64,000 nucleotides of DNA from Palsa-883 sp963826975 (GCA_963826975.1 CAWGZJ010000007.1:1-64000), one strand, 5' to 3'; shown: positions 34,786 through 44,082, counted from the stretch's first letter. Numbers and translations: made by a program. Notes: generated by a model not told the origin, from the sequence alone.

Positions 34786-35165
34786 TCGACTTGCTCCAGG
34801 ATCATGAGTGGGGCGATGCGGACGCTTACTTCATGCTGCCGTTCGCCGTTCGTCAAACGCCCGGCTGCCGTCCAATGCACCGCTTCCATCCAATCGCTCA
34901 CGTAGCTCACCTTGTCGGGGATCGGTGTGCCTGGCGGCAGCGCGTGCCGATCGAAGCCGGCAAGTTGCGCCTTGCACACGTAACGGAACGCCAGATAACC
35001 GCCCGCAATGGTCTGGATGTTCTCCAGGCGCGTTGTCTCAGGCAGTTTGAAATGGTTGGTAAGGCTGGCGTGCACCAGCGCGAGCGTGTCCGGATCGGTG
35101 CAGTCGGGCGGTGTGATCGTTCGATGGTAGTAGACCGCGGCACCGGTGAGCAGTGCGGCCGCCAC
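34782..35165 (-). CDS. Small single-pass membrane protein of the hydantoinase operon
   Basis: At least 127 residues: one N-terminal transmembrane helix (VVAAALLTGAAVYY) and an exported domain with two cysteines (PPDCTDPDTLAL ... FRYVCKAQL). The GTG at 35165 truncates the helix. The frame stays open upstream with a basic stretch (PPDRRRRIGWRWPTTII) typical of a cytosolic flank, so the true start is probably near 35220 with a non-standard or unrecognised codon. It sits between hydantoinase and carbamoylase genes and is coupled to the latter by a 4-base overlap. No known family recognised. Confidence 0.6.
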   Translation of the reverse strand: MAAALLTGAAVYYHRTITPPDCTDPDTLALVHASLTNHFKLPETTRLENIQTIAGGYLAFRYVCKAQLAGFDRHALPPGTPIPDKVSYVSDWMEAVHWTAAGRLTNGERQHEVSVRIAPLMILEQVE

Positions 35166-35227
35166 GACGATGATGGTGGTCGGCCAGCGCCAGCCGATGC
35201 GTCGCCGTCGATCCGGCGGCAGATCGC

Positions 35228-36589
35228 TCAGTGTGCCTCGCGCCGGATGAAGCGCCCGTCACCGGGTCGCGCCAAAACCTGCGTGCCGTCCCAGATGATC
35301 CGTCCCCGCAGCAGCGTCGCCGCGACCTTCGCGCGCATGCGCCGCAAGTGATACGGCGACCATCGCAGCTCCGGCCGATCGACGATGGAGGCCTCATCGA
35401 ACACGAAGTCGCCACGCTCCAGCACGCACAGATCAGCGTCCGAGCCGACACGCAGCGCGCCCTTGCGCGGCCACAGCCCGTGCAGCTTCGCCGAACGTTC
35501 GGCGCAATACGTCGCCATCAGCGTTGGCGGCAGCCCACGTTCATCCAGCAAGGTGAACATCAGCGCGGCGAAACTCTGCATGCCGACCAATCCGGCACCA
35601 CAAGCGAAGATGTCGGGCAAGGTCTTGCGCTCCAGCGGCCACGGCGCGTGATCGGTGGAGACATAGGCGATCTTGTCCGCTTGCAGCGCCGCCCACATCT
35701 GTTCCACGTCCGTTGCCGTGCGGAACGGCGGATTGCATTTGCCGCGCCCACCAAGGCGGACCAGATCGTCCTCGGTCATGCAAAGATACTGGATGCAGGC
35801 CTCGCCGGTCGCCCGCATGCCCATGCCGCGAAACGTCTCGGCGAGCGCAAACCCGCGCGCCAAAGATGAGTGCGCGATGTGCACATGCGCGCCGGTCTGC
35901 AAGCCGATCTCGAAAATCTCCAGATCCGCCATCGTCTCTGCCAACGGCGGGCGCGTGCGGCAATGCATGATCGCCTCGGTCCGCCCCGCCGCGCGCGCTT
36001 CCGCTGTCAGGCGTTCGACCAGTTCCTGATCCTCGTTGTGCACAGCCACCGGCAATCCGGTGCGCGCGATCGCGGCGAATGCCTGGACCATCGTCGGATG
36101 ATCGATGCGCGGAAACCGCACCGGGTCGTATTCATAAGTGGAAAGCTTGAACGCCGAGATGCCGCCGGCGGCAAGCTGCGGGATCGCATCAACTCCACCG
36201 GTCTTCAGAATGGTGCCGTACAGCGCCATGTCGACATGCGCGGTGCGTTCCACCCAACCGATCTTGTCGGCGAGTATCTCTGCATCGGTCACTGGATGCG
36301 GCACGTCGTACGGCATGTCGATGCAGGTCGTTACGCCACCGGCCGCGGCGCTGCGCGTGGCGCCTTCGATCCCGGGCCAGCCGATCGCCGATGCGGTGTG
36401 CATGTGCCCATCGACCAATCCCGGCAGTATCAGCCTGCCACGATGATCCAGTGTCTCCGCGGCCGGCGGTGGCGCGCCCTGGCCAATCGCCGCGATGATC
36501 TCACCGCGCACCGCGACATAGCCATCGCGCAGCACGCGGTCGGTGCCGACAAGATCGCCGATGATCACGCGGTCAAATGCATCCGACAC
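35228..36589 (-). CDS. Dihydropyrimidinase/hydantoinase/allantoinase-family cyclic amidohydrolase
   Basis: A 453-residue amidohydrolase with a binuclear metal site: His62 and His64 (VDGHMHTA), a carbamylated Lys148 (SAFKLSTYEY), His184 (AVHNEDQ), His240 (VHIAHSS) and Asp in AYVSTDHAPW. It opens hydantoin-like rings to N-carbamoyl products, which the downstream carbamoylase would finish. Allantoinase is the alternative. GTG start at 36589 with AAGGAG eleven bases upstream. Divergent from prpD across 162 bp. Confidence 0.87.
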   Translation of the reverse strand: MSDAFDRVIIGDLVGTDRVLRDGYVAVRGEIIAAIGQGAPPPAAETLDHRGRLILPGLVDGHMHTASAIGWPGIEGATRSAAAGGVTTCIDMPYDVPHPVTDAEILADKIGWVERTAHVDMALYGTILKTGGVDAIPQLAAGGISAFKLSTYEYDPVRFPRIDHPTMVQAFAAIARTGLPVAVHNEDQELVERLTAEARAAGRTEAIMHCRTRPPLAETMADLEIFEIGLQTGAHVHIAHSSLARGFALAETFRGMGMRATGEACIQYLCMTEDDLVRLGGRGKCNPPFRTATDVEQMWAALQADKIAYVSTDHAPWPLERKTLPDIFACGAGLVGMQSFAALMFTLLDERGLPPTLMATYCAERSAKLHGLWPRKGALRVGSDADLCVLERGDFVFDEASIVDRPELRWSPYHLRRMRAKVAATLLRGRIIWDGTQVLARPGDGRFIRREAH

Positions 36590-36751
36590 TTATATATAGA
36601 CTCCTTGGCTTGCGTCGGCGCATCACGTCGGCGACGCCGCTGCTTGTCGTCATGTCATGCGCGCCCGACTTGCCGTTACGGCGGCGCGATCCTACGAAGA
36701 GCGAATGCAAGGCTAGACCGCCCAAGCGCGGACGCCAACCGGAGGATATGC

Positions 36752-38252
36752 ATGATACTGCACGACGTCACGGTTCATCCGTCGAAGGACAACCTTCGGC
36801 GCGAGGATCAGCTTGCGTGGAAGATCGCCGCTGTCGCCGCCGACAAGGTCGCGGTCGACAAGGACGTGACCGAGATGATCGTCAATCGCATCATCGACAA
36901 CGCCGCTGTTGCGATCGGCGCAATCAACCGGCACTCCGCCGTCTCCGCGCGTGGCATGGCGTTGGGGCACGCGCGCAAGGATGGCGCGACGCTGTTCGGT
37001 GTCGCCGGTGGCAAGCGCGTCAGCCCGGAATACGCGGCGTGGGCGAACGGCACCGCGGTGCGCGAGCTGGACATGCACGACACGTTTTTGGCCGCCGACT
37101 ACTCACATCCCGGCGACAACATCCCACCGATCCTCGCGGTGGCGCAGACGATGGAGAAATCCGGCCGCGACCTGCTGCGCGGCATCGCCACCGGTTACGA
37201 GATCCACATCAACCTGGTTCGCGCGATCTCGCTGCACAAGCATAAGATCGATCACATCACCCATCTCTGCCCCGCCCAGGCCGCCGGCATCGGCACGTTG
37301 CTGCGCCTGCCGACGGAAACGATCTACCAGGCGGTGCAGCAGGCGGTGCATGTCAGCGTCACCACGCGCCAGTCGCGCAAGGGCGAGATCAGCTCGTGGA
37401 AAGCCTACGCCCCCGCGCATTCAGGCAAGCTCGCGGTCGAAGCGGTCGACCGCGTGATGCGCGGCGAAGGCGCGCCGAGCCCGATCTATGAAGGCGAGGA
37501 CAGCGTGATCGCCTGGGTGCTCGACGGCAAGGACGCGCACTACCAGGTGCCGCTGCCCGCATTGGGTGAGGCGAAGCGCGCCATCTTCAGCAGCTTCACC
37601 AAGGAGCACAGCGCCGAATACCAGTCGCAGGCGCTGATCGACCTGGCGTTCCGCATGCGTCGAGAAGATTGTCGATGTCGAGCAGGTGGAGAAGATCGTC
37701 ATCCACACCAGCCATCATACGCACGCGGTGATCGGCACCGGCGCGAACGATCCGCAGAAGATGGATCCGAAGGCTTCCCGCGAAACGCTGGATCACTCGA
37801 TCATGTACATCTTCGCCGTGGCGCTGCAGGATGGGCGGTGGCATCACGTCGACAGCTATGCGCCGAAGCGTGCCGCGCGGCCGGACACGGTCCGGCTATG
37901 GCACAAGATCGAGACACGCGAGGATCCGGAGTGGGAGCGCCGCTACCTGTCGACCGATCCCGACGAGATTGCGTTCGGCGGCCGCGTGGAGATCATGCTG
38001 CGTGACGGCACGACGTTGGTGGATGAGATGGCGGTCGCCAACGCGCATCCGCTCGGCGCGAAGCCGTTCAAGCGCCCCGACTACATCAGCAAGTTCCGCA
38101 CGCTGACTGACGGCGTCATCGCCGCGCGCGAGGCCGCGCGGTTCCTGGAAGTGGCGCAGGAGCTGCCCGCGTTGAAGGCGGAGGAGTTGCATCTGTTGAA
38201 CATCGCGTTGCCGGCGGGGACGTTGGCCGTCGGCAAGCCGGGCATATTCTGA
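36752..38252 (+). pseudogene. prpD: 2-methylcitrate dehydratase PrpD (MmgE/PrpD family), frameshifted
   Basis: The first part (ATG 36752, GGAGG upstream) reads to about 37660: MILHDVTVHPSKDN ... AWANGTAVRELDMHDTFL ... HPGDNIPPILAVAQ ... CPAQAAGIGTLLRL. It continues one frame over as VEQVEKIVIHTSHHTHAVIG ... GKPGIF to 38252. A single missing base near 37660 (before GTCGAGAAGATTGTC) explains it, and the two halves together equal the family length (~500). The reaction would dehydrate 2-methylcitrate in propionate oxidation. The break is not at a TGA, so recoding is not the cause. Confidence 0.85.
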
Positions 38253-38261
38253 CCACTCACT

Positions 38262-38342
38262 CCCTCTCCCGCGCTTGCGGGAGAGGGTTGGGGTGAGGGT
38301 CTTGCGTCACCCCAACCCTCTCCCGCAAGCGCGGGAGAGGGA
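38262..38342. repeat. Dispersed palindrome, family B (short form), prpD-prpC gap
   Basis: CCCTCTCCCGCGCTTGCGGG ... CCCGCAAGCGCGGGAGAGGG: a nearly perfect 35-bp-arm hairpin between prpD and prpC. It may reduce read-through or stabilise upstream mRNA. Confidence 0.85.
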
Positions 38343-38371
38343 GCGTTCACTCCTGCAAAAGGGACGCACCC

Positions 38372-39526
38372 ATGAGCGACACCGCAGCCATCCCCAACCG
38401 GGCAAAGAAAGGCGTTGGGCTGTCCGGCGTCACCGCCGGCAACACCGCGCTGTGCACCGTCGGACGCACCGGCAACGACCTGCACTATCGCGGCTACGAC
38501 ATCCTTGATGTCGCCGAGCAATGCGAGTTCGAGGAAATCGCCTATCTCCTCGTGCACGGCGCGCTGCCGACCACCGCCGAACTCACCGGTTACAAGGCCA
38601 AGCTGCGCGCGCTGCGCGGTCTGCCGGCCGCCGTGAAGCGCACCCTGGAAGCACTGCCGGCCGCATCGCATCCGATGGACGTGATGCGCACCGCGGTGTC
38701 TGCGATCGGCTGCGTGCTGCCGGAGAAGGACGATCAGAATCAGCCCGGCGCGCGCGATATCGCCGATCGGTTGATGGCGTGCCTCGGCTCCGCGCTGCTC
38801 TATTGGTTCCACTACGCCCATAACGGCAAGCGGATCGACGTGGAGACCGACGACAATTCGATCGGCGGGCACTTCCTGCATCTGCTGCACGGCAAGCCGC
38901 CGAGCGACGCGTTCGTCCGCGCCATGCACACCAGCCTGATCCTGTACGCCGAGCACGAATTCAATGCGTCGACCTTCACCTGTCGCGTGGTGGCCGGCAC
39001 CGCGGCGGACATGTACTCGGCCATCACCGCCGGTATCGGCGCGCTGCGCGGCCCGAAACATGGTGGCGCCAACGAGGTCTCTTTCGAGATCCAAAGCCGC
39101 TACGCCACGCCCGATGAGGCCGAGGCCGACATCCGCCGGCGCATCGCCAACCGCGAGGTGGTGATCGGTTTCGGCCATGCGGTCTACACCATCGCCGATC
39201 CAAGGAACAAAGTGATCAAGGAAGTGGCGCGGCGTTTGTCGCAGTCGGCAGGCTCGATGAAACTGTTCAACATCGCCGATCGCATCGAGGCGACGATGAG
39301 CGATGCCAAGAAAATGTTCGCCAACCTCGATTGGTTCAGCGCGATCAGCTACCACATGCTTGGGGTACCGACCTCGATGTTCACGCCATTGTTCGTGATC
39401 GCGCGCACATCGGGCTGGGCGGCGCACGTGATCGAACAGCGCATCGACAACAAGCTGATCCGGCCTACCGCGAACTATATCGGCCCGGAGAATTTGCAAT
39501 TCGTCCCGATCGCCGAGCGTCGTTGA
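38372..39526 (+). CDS. prpC: 2-methylcitrate synthase PrpC
   Basis: A 384-residue citrate-synthase-fold enzyme condensing propionyl-CoA with oxaloacetate. It begins KGVGLSGVTAGNTALCTVG, the typical PrpC opening. Catalytic residues are in GPKHGGANE (His), GFGHAVYTIADPR (His) and ANLDWFSA (Asp). Length is normal. It lies directly downstream of prpD on the same strand. No prpB (methylisocitrate lyase) is present in the window. Confidence 0.92.
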   Translation: MSDTAAIPNRAKKGVGLSGVTAGNTALCTVGRTGNDLHYRGYDILDVAEQCEFEEIAYLLVHGALPTTAELTGYKAKLRALRGLPAAVKRTLEALPAASHPMDVMRTAVSAIGCVLPEKDDQNQPGARDIADRLMACLGSALLYWFHYAHNGKRIDVETDDNSIGGHFLHLLHGKPPSDAFVRAMHTSLILYAEHEFNASTFTCRVVAGTAADMYSAITAGIGALRGPKHGGANEVSFEIQSRYATPDEAEADIRRRIANREVVIGFGHAVYTIADPRNKVIKEVARRLSQSAGSMKLFNIADRIEATMSDAKKMFANLDWFSAISYHMLGVPTSMFTPLFVIARTSGWAAHVIEQRIDNKLIRPTANYIGPENLQFVPIAERR

Positions 39527-39703
39527 TCAATTGATCCGATTGGGTTGGTGCGACTGGTTTGATGTGACTCGCGACGCGCCGCTGATGCGACTCACGAGCC
39601 GCCGCTTCAGCGATGTGGCGGCGGCTTTCGCGTGCATTGTGCGCCATCGGACACGCGGCGCGAATTTTTTTCATCCAATGTGCGACGAATCTGTTGCTTT
39701 TTA

Positions 39704-39732
39704 TTGACACGGCCACGCATCGCGATGAATAG
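39704..39732 (+). promoter_or_regulatory. Possible sigma70-type promoter for the H1-like gene
   Basis: TTGACA at 39704-39709 in an AT-rich patch, followed after 16-17 bases by TGAATAG as a weak -10. It would give a ~500-base leader before the lysine-rich gene at 40245. The spacing is right but the -10 is poor. Confidence 0.3.
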
Positions 39733-39847
39733 CGAATCTGGTGTGCTTGCGCCCGATTCGCACCGCGATTGCAGCGTGTCGGTGCAAGCCGCCGGATAAC
39801 AGAAGGACGGTCCATGGACCGCAGCCTCGTTCAGGCGAAGCAAGGCC

Positions 39848-39925
39848 GATCGAGTCCCGAAACGGGGGTTAGTCCCGAAATGGGGGCGAATCCCGAAACG
39901 GGGTTCAATCCCGCAGTTGGGGACA
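39848..39925. repeat. Tandem array of four small CCCGAAACGGG-type hairpins
   Basis: Four successive ~18-bp units (GTCCCGAAACGGGG, GTCCCGAAATGGGG, ATCCCGAAACGGGG, ATCCCGCAGTTGGGG), each able to fold into a 4-bp stem with an A-rich loop. They lie within the 718-bp gene-free stretch 39527-40244, in the likely leader of the H1-like gene. Confidence 0.75.
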
Positions 39926-40244
39926 CGATTGAGCTTGGCTCGGCGAAATCGACGGCACGTCGCGTAACGTGCCGTGACATCTCGCGACGTTCGTCTGGAT
40001 GCGTGCGGCCGTGGCGCGCGGGGATCGCGAAACCCCACGCCGGATACGTCGGATGCATATCGCGCGCCGGAGGACGTTCCATTCCGACGTGTCGAGGCAG
40101 CGCCGATCCGATCGCCGGCCCGATGAACTTGGTCCGCCGCAACAGCCGTTCGGACACGGCGGACGCCTTGCGGGACCGGCTGCATGGGCGGCCGCTTGTT
40201 AACCGCGCGACCACCAACAAAGACTTGAGAAGGAGTTTCACCAG

Positions 40245-40553
40245 GTGAGCACTGAAGACACCACCATCGAGAAGCCACGCGCCCAGGCGCTGGCGATGCG
40301 TGCGGCGAAGAAGGCCGGACCGAAGAAGAAGGCTGCCAAGAAAGCCGCGCCGAAGAAGGCCGGAAAGAAGGCTGCTGCAAAGAAGGGCGCGCCGAAGAAG
40401 AAGGCGGGCATGAAGAAGGCGGCGGCGCCGAAGAAGAAGGCTGGCGCAAAGAAGATGGCGGCGAAGAAGAAGGCCGCGCCGAAGAAGAAGGCCGGACGCA
40501 AGAAGGCCGCTCCTCCGATGGCGATGGAGCCGATGCCCGGCGCGTCGAGCTAA
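40245..40553 (+). CDS. Lysine/alanine-rich histone H1-like DNA-binding protein
   Basis: A 102-residue, extremely basic protein built from KKAAPKKKAG / AAKKAGPKKK repeats (about 40 percent Lys), resembling bacterial H1-like nucleoid proteins and the tails of HU hybrids. It probably compacts DNA by charge neutralisation. GTG at 40245 with GAAGGAG upstream; an internal ATG (MRAAKK) is the alternative. A strong terminator follows at 40588, so it is monocistronic. Composition makes homology searches unreliable. Confidence 0.8.
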   Translation: MSTEDTTIEKPRAQALAMRAAKKAGPKKKAAKKAAPKKAGKKAAAKKGAPKKKAGMKKAAAPKKKAGAKKMAAKKKAAPKKKAGRKKAAPPMAMEPMPGASS

Positions 40554-40587
40554 CGGTCTACCCTGCGGGCCGGATCGGTCCGCATGG

Positions 40588-40616
40588 AAAAAGGGCGCCG
40601 CGAGGCGTCCTTTTTC
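40588..40616 (+). terminator. Rho-independent terminator after H1-like gene
   Basis: GGGCGCC-GCGA-GGCGTCC stem (one wobble pair) followed by TTTTT and preceded by AAAAA, 35 bp past the stop codon. The A and T runs on both sides make it potentially bidirectional. Confidence 0.85.
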
Positions 40617-40660
40617 ATTCGCTCGCATACCGTCAGCGGTTGGAGCGAGTTCGATGGCGG

Positions 40661-40785
40661 GTAGGGCGGAAAAGCGTAGCGCCTTCCGCCATCATAAGGA
40701 CGAGCGCGCCGCATCTGTTGTCGTTCCGCGCTGGATATGCCGGGCCTGTTCAGTGGCGGAAGGCGCTGCGCTTTTCCGCCCTGCG
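40661..40785. repeat. Dispersed palindrome, family C
   Basis: GGGCGGAAAAGCGTAGCGCC... paired with GGCGGAAGGCGCTGCGCTTT about 70 bp away, lying between the convergent H1-like and otnC genes. Same family as 30692-30783. Confidence 0.82.
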
Positions 40786-40839
40786 GCAGTACGGCGCTAT
40801 CGGGGCCGAACCGAGCGGCTGCATTTTTCTTGCCACGTG

Positions 40840-41472
40840 TTAGCCGAACGTCGCGACCAGATCGTCCACCTGCGCCGGGGTCAGCTTCCGTGCCTCGGTC
40901 CCCAGCAGCGTGAAGAACAGCTTGGCGGCCTCTTCCAGTTCCTCGGCGGCGTAGACTGCATCGGTCAAGGTTTTGCCGCACACCACCGGGCCGTGATTCG
41001 CCAACAGCACCGCGCGGGCTACGCGCGCGGCGTTGTGGATCGCCGGCTCCATCTGCGGGTTGCCGGGCCTGTAGTATGGCACGATCGGCAGGCGTCGCCC
41101 GACGCGCATCACGAAATACGGTGTCAGCGGCGGTATCGGGTTGACCGTGTCGAGACCGGGCAGGCAGGTCACCGCGGTCGCCATCGTCGAGTGCAGGTGC
41201 ACTACCGCGCCGGCGTCCGTGCGTGCCGTGTAGAAGGCGCGGTGCATGAACACCTCCTTTGACGGCGGGTCGCCGGAGACATGGCGGAAGTCGCTATCCA
41301 GCTTCGAAAGCCGCGTGGGATCGAGCCGGCCGAGGCTGGAATTTGTCGGCGTGATCAGATAGCCGTCCGGCATCCGCACGCTGATGTTGCCGGCGCTGCC
41401 AACCGAATAGCCGCGGGCGTAGAGGCTCGCGGCCAGTCCCACCAGCAGACGCCGCGTTTCGGTTTCGGTCAT
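40840..41472 (-). CDS. otnC: 3-oxo-tetronate 4-phosphate decarboxylase (class II aldolase family) OtnC
   Basis: A 210-residue class II aldolase/adducin-fold protein. It has GNISVRMPDGYLITPTNSSLG near the N-terminus, zinc ligands in VVHLHSTMATA (His-x-His) and ANHGPVVCG (His), and an acidic helix AAEELEEAAKLFF. In the otn pathway it decarboxylates 3-oxo-tetronate 4-phosphate made by OtnK to a triose phosphate. The start at 41472 has GGAGA five bases upstream. Paired with otnK upstream, separated by a family-B repeat. Confidence 0.85.
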   Translation of the reverse strand: MTETETRRLLVGLAASLYARGYSVGSAGNISVRMPDGYLITPTNSSLGRLDPTRLSKLDSDFRHVSGDPPSKEVFMHRAFYTARTDAGAVVHLHSTMATAVTCLPGLDTVNPIPPLTPYFVMRVGRRLPIVPYYRPGNPQMEPAIHNAARVARAVLLANHGPVVCGKTLTDAVYAAEELEEAAKLFFTLLGTEARKLTPAQVDDLVATFG

Positions 41473-41526
41473 GCGTGTCTCCATTGCAACGTACTCATCG
41501 TGGCCAGAATTGCGGTGCCTGCTATT

Positions 41527-41655
41527 CACCTCTCCTGCGCTTGGCGGGAGAGGTCGCGGAGCACTTGCGACGCGGGTGAGGGTCGTGCCGCAGCACCACC
41601 CTCACCCGTCTCGCTGCGCGCCTCGACCTCTCCCGCAAGCGCGGGCGAGGTGTAC
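41527..41655. repeat. Dispersed palindrome, family B, between otnK and otnC
   Basis: CTCTCCTGCGCTTGGCGGGAGAGG and CCTCTCCCGCAAGCGCGGGCGAGG enclose GTGAGGGTCGTGC / ACCACCCTCACC. Full-length family copy in a functional pair's intergenic space. Confidence 0.85.
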
Positions 41656-41695
41656 GCCGTTCCGGTCAGCCCGAACCTGCGCCAACCCGTAACGC

Positions 41696-42961
41696 TTAAC
41701 CAAGCACCTCGAACGCCTTCAGGAAGAAGTCGCGCGCACCGAAATTGCCTGACTTGAGCGCCAGCAGCAGGGGCGCCTCGCCGCCTTCGGCATAGGTCCA
41801 GGGCACGCCCGGATCAATCTCGGCGCCGATGCGCAGGCTGCGCACGCCGAGGCGCGACACCACCGCGCCCGCGGTCTCGCCGCCGGCCACCACAAGGCGC
41901 CGCACGCCGCGCGCCACCAGTGCCACGGCAATGCGCGCCATTGCGTCCTCGATCAACGCACCAGCCGCATCGCGGCCAAGGCGTTGCTGCACGGCTGCAA
42001 CCTTGTCAGGTGGCGCGGAGGCGGCGATCACGATCGGTGTCACGCCAAGCCGGCCGGCGGCCCAATCGATCGCGCTGCCCGCAAGCGTTGCCGCGTCGGA
42101 CACCGCAAGCGGATCGAGTTCGAACACCGGAACATGGTCTCGCGCGAAGCCAAGCTGCCCCAGCGTCGCGCGTGAGCACGAGCCGGCCAACACCGCGGCA
42201 GCCCCAGTCACCGCCGGCAGCGCGCCGGGATCGGTCCGCTCTGGCAACAGGCCGGTGCGCCGGAAATTCCCCGGCAGCCCCATTGCGACGCCGGACCCGC
42301 CGGTGATCAGCGCGTGCGCCGCGGCGGCCTCACCAATCGCCAGCAGGTGATGGTCGCTGACCGCATCGACGATTGCATAGCGGCGTCCCTGTTCGGCCAG
42401 CGCCGTCATCGCGTCACGGATCGCCGGACCACCCTGCTCGACCATCGCGTAGGGCACCAGTCCGACCGTGCCGTCGGTCTGGCGCGACAGCACGCGCACC
42501 AGGTTGGCGTCCTTCATCGGCGTGAGCGGGTGATTCTCCATGCCGCTTTCGTTCAGCAGCGCGCCGCCGACGAACAGATACCCCAGGTAGACGCTGCGCG
42601 CGTTTGCCGGAAACGCCGGACAGGCCAGCGCGAAGCCGGAGCCCAACGCCGCCAGCAACGCATCCGCCACCGGTCCGATATTGCCCGCGTCCGTGCTGTC
42701 GAACGTCGAGCAATACTTGAAGAAAAACTGCCGGCAGCCCGCGCCGCGCAGCCAGGCCAGCGCGCCCAGGCTCTCGCGCACCGCATCGCGCACCGGCGCG
42801 GTGCGTGACTTCAGCGCGACCACCACCGCGTCGGCGTCCGGTGCCGTTTCCTCGGCGCCCGGCACGCCGATGCGCTGCACGGTGCGCATGCCGTGTTTCA
42901 CCAGCATGGAAGCGAGATCGGTGGCGCCGGTGAAATCGTCGGCGATGCAGCCCAGCAGCAT
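41696..42961 (-). CDS. otnK: 3-oxo-tetronate kinase OtnK (four-carbon acid sugar kinase)
   Basis: A 421-residue kinase of the former DUF1537 family. The N-terminal substrate domain begins LLGCIADDFTGATDLASMLV, with VVALKSRT and FFKYCSTFDSTDAGNIGP. The C-terminal nucleotide domain has VVAGGETAGAVVSRLG and WTYAEGGEAPLLLALKSGNFG. It phosphorylates 3-oxo-tetronate (erythronate/threonate catabolism). Start at 42961 with GGGAG upstream. Works with otnC; the dehydrogenase and isomerase of the route are not in the window. Confidence 0.9.
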   Translation of the reverse strand: MLLGCIADDFTGATDLASMLVKHGMRTVQRIGVPGAEETAPDADAVVVALKSRTAPVRDAVRESLGALAWLRGAGCRQFFFKYCSTFDSTDAGNIGPVADALLAALGSGFALACPAFPANARSVYLGYLFVGGALLNESGMENHPLTPMKDANLVRVLSRQTDGTVGLVPYAMVEQGGPAIRDAMTALAEQGRRYAIVDAVSDHHLLAIGEAAAAHALITGGSGVAMGLPGNFRRTGLLPERTDPGALPAVTGAAAVLAGSCSRATLGQLGFARDHVPVFELDPLAVSDAATLAGSAIDWAAGRLGVTPIVIAASAPPDKVAAVQQRLGRDAAGALIEDAMARIAVALVARGVRRLVVAGGETAGAVVSRLGVRSLRIGAEIDPGVPWTYAEGGEAPLLLALKSGNFGARDFFLKAFEVLG

Positions 42962-42985
42962 GGCGTCAGCTCCCATCCCCGTTCT

Positions 42986-44077
42986 TCATTTCCCGACCGT
43001 TATAGCCCAACCGGCATTGCCCGACCGCCATTGCCCATCCTTCGACAACAACGCCGCGGCGAAGGCGCGCGATTGCTCGTCCCATGTCGGCAGTTGCCGG
43101 CCGCTCTGCCAGGCCGCTTCGGCCATGTCGTGGCGCAACGTTGCGCTGAAGATCACCCGCCGCAACGCCTTCGACAGCGTGACCTGATCACCGGGCTGCA
43201 CCATGATGCCGTTCTCCGGCGTCACCAGCGTGGGCGCGATGCCGACCGCGGTGACCGCGACTGGCACGCCGCGTTTCAAGGCCTCGGCGACCGCCATGCC
43301 GTAGCCTTCCCAGTGCGAGGCCAGCGCAAACAGATCCGCGCCCTGCCACAGCGCCTGCAACGCCGCATCCACCAACTCGCCGGCGAAGCGAACGCGGTGC
43401 GCGATGCCAAGCTCCACGGCGAGAGCGACAAGCTCGTCGGCATGCGCCGGATCGCGCGCCGGCGAACCAACGATGGTCAGGTGCCAATCGAGATCGAACA
43501 GCCGCGCCAGCGCGCGCAGCAGCAGGTCGTGCCCCTTGCGCGGCACCAGCGTGCCGATCGATATGATCCGGCAGGTCTGGCCGCCGCGGCCGGAACTGCG
43601 CGGCGCATCCTCGGTGCCCGGCATCACCACGGTGATGCGTGGGCGCGCCACGCCGAACTCCGTGACCAACCGTTCCGCGGTCGGGTCGCTGGTGACAACC
43701 ACGCGCGCGAGGCGCCGCAGCAGGCCCTGCTCGATGTCGCGCAGCCGGGTGCGATCGGCCTCGTTGAGGCCGGTCTCCAGCGCGGTCGGATGATGGATCA
43801 GCGCCATCGCGCCGTATGCGGCCAGGGCGTCGCCCATGCCCTCGAACGCCGGCAGCGCCAGCCCGTCGATCAACGGGCGGCTTGCCCCGGCCAGCGCCTC
43901 CCATGCGGCGCAGGCGGCATCGCGCGCGGCGCTATCGGCCAGCGGATGTGCTCCGGCGAGCTCGACCACGTCGACCTGGTGTCCGGCCGCGCGCAACCCG
44001 GCAACGATACGACGGTCGTAGGCATAACCGCCGGAGACGGTGTCGAACGGCGCCGGGACGATCAGCGCGAGGCGCAT
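42986..44077 (-). CDS. Glycosyltransferase family 4
   Basis: A 363-residue GT-B glycosyltransferase. The N-terminal half starts RLALIVPAPFDTVSGGYAYD (Gly-Gly acceptor loop). The C-terminal half has the group-1 signature: SIGTLVPRKGHDLLLRAL, HLTIVGS, and the E-x7-E region FALASHWEGYGMAVAEALKRG, which places the nucleotide-sugar donor. It is 6 bp downstream of the dioxygenase gene on the same strand. Acceptor and product unknown; no capsule or LPS cluster is adjacent. Confidence 0.87.
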   Translation of the reverse strand: MRLALIVPAPFDTVSGGYAYDRRIVAGLRAAGHQVDVVELAGAHPLADSAARDAACAAWEALAGASRPLIDGLALPAFEGMGDALAAYGAMALIHHPTALETGLNEADRTRLRDIEQGLLRRLARVVVTSDPTAERLVTEFGVARPRITVVMPGTEDAPRSSGRGGQTCRIISIGTLVPRKGHDLLLRALARLFDLDWHLTIVGSPARDPAHADELVALAVELGIAHRVRFAGELVDAALQALWQGADLFALASHWEGYGMAVAEALKRGVPVAVTAVGIAPTLVTPENGIMVQPGDQVTLSKALRRVIFSATLRHDMAEAAWQSGRQLPTWDEQSRAFAAALLSKDGQWRSGNAGWAITVGK

Positions 44078-44082
44078 CGCGC

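Noticed and set aside
33619..34905. 428-codon plus-strand frame over the carbamoylase gene
   Set aside because: Shadow frame; the minus-strand frame has the Glu-Lys-Cys triad.
37655..37680. Programmed frameshift in prpD
   Set aside because: No slippery heptamer or downstream pseudoknot is apparent; a single missing base explains it.
35870..38005. A 711-residue fused protein covering the hydantoinase antisense and prpD
   Set aside because: Everything before 36752 is shadow sequence; GGAGG and the PrpD N-terminus begin at 36741-36752.
39848..39925. CRISPR-like hairpin repeats
   Set aside because: Unit length is ~18 bp with only 3-6 bp between stems, far too short for spacers.
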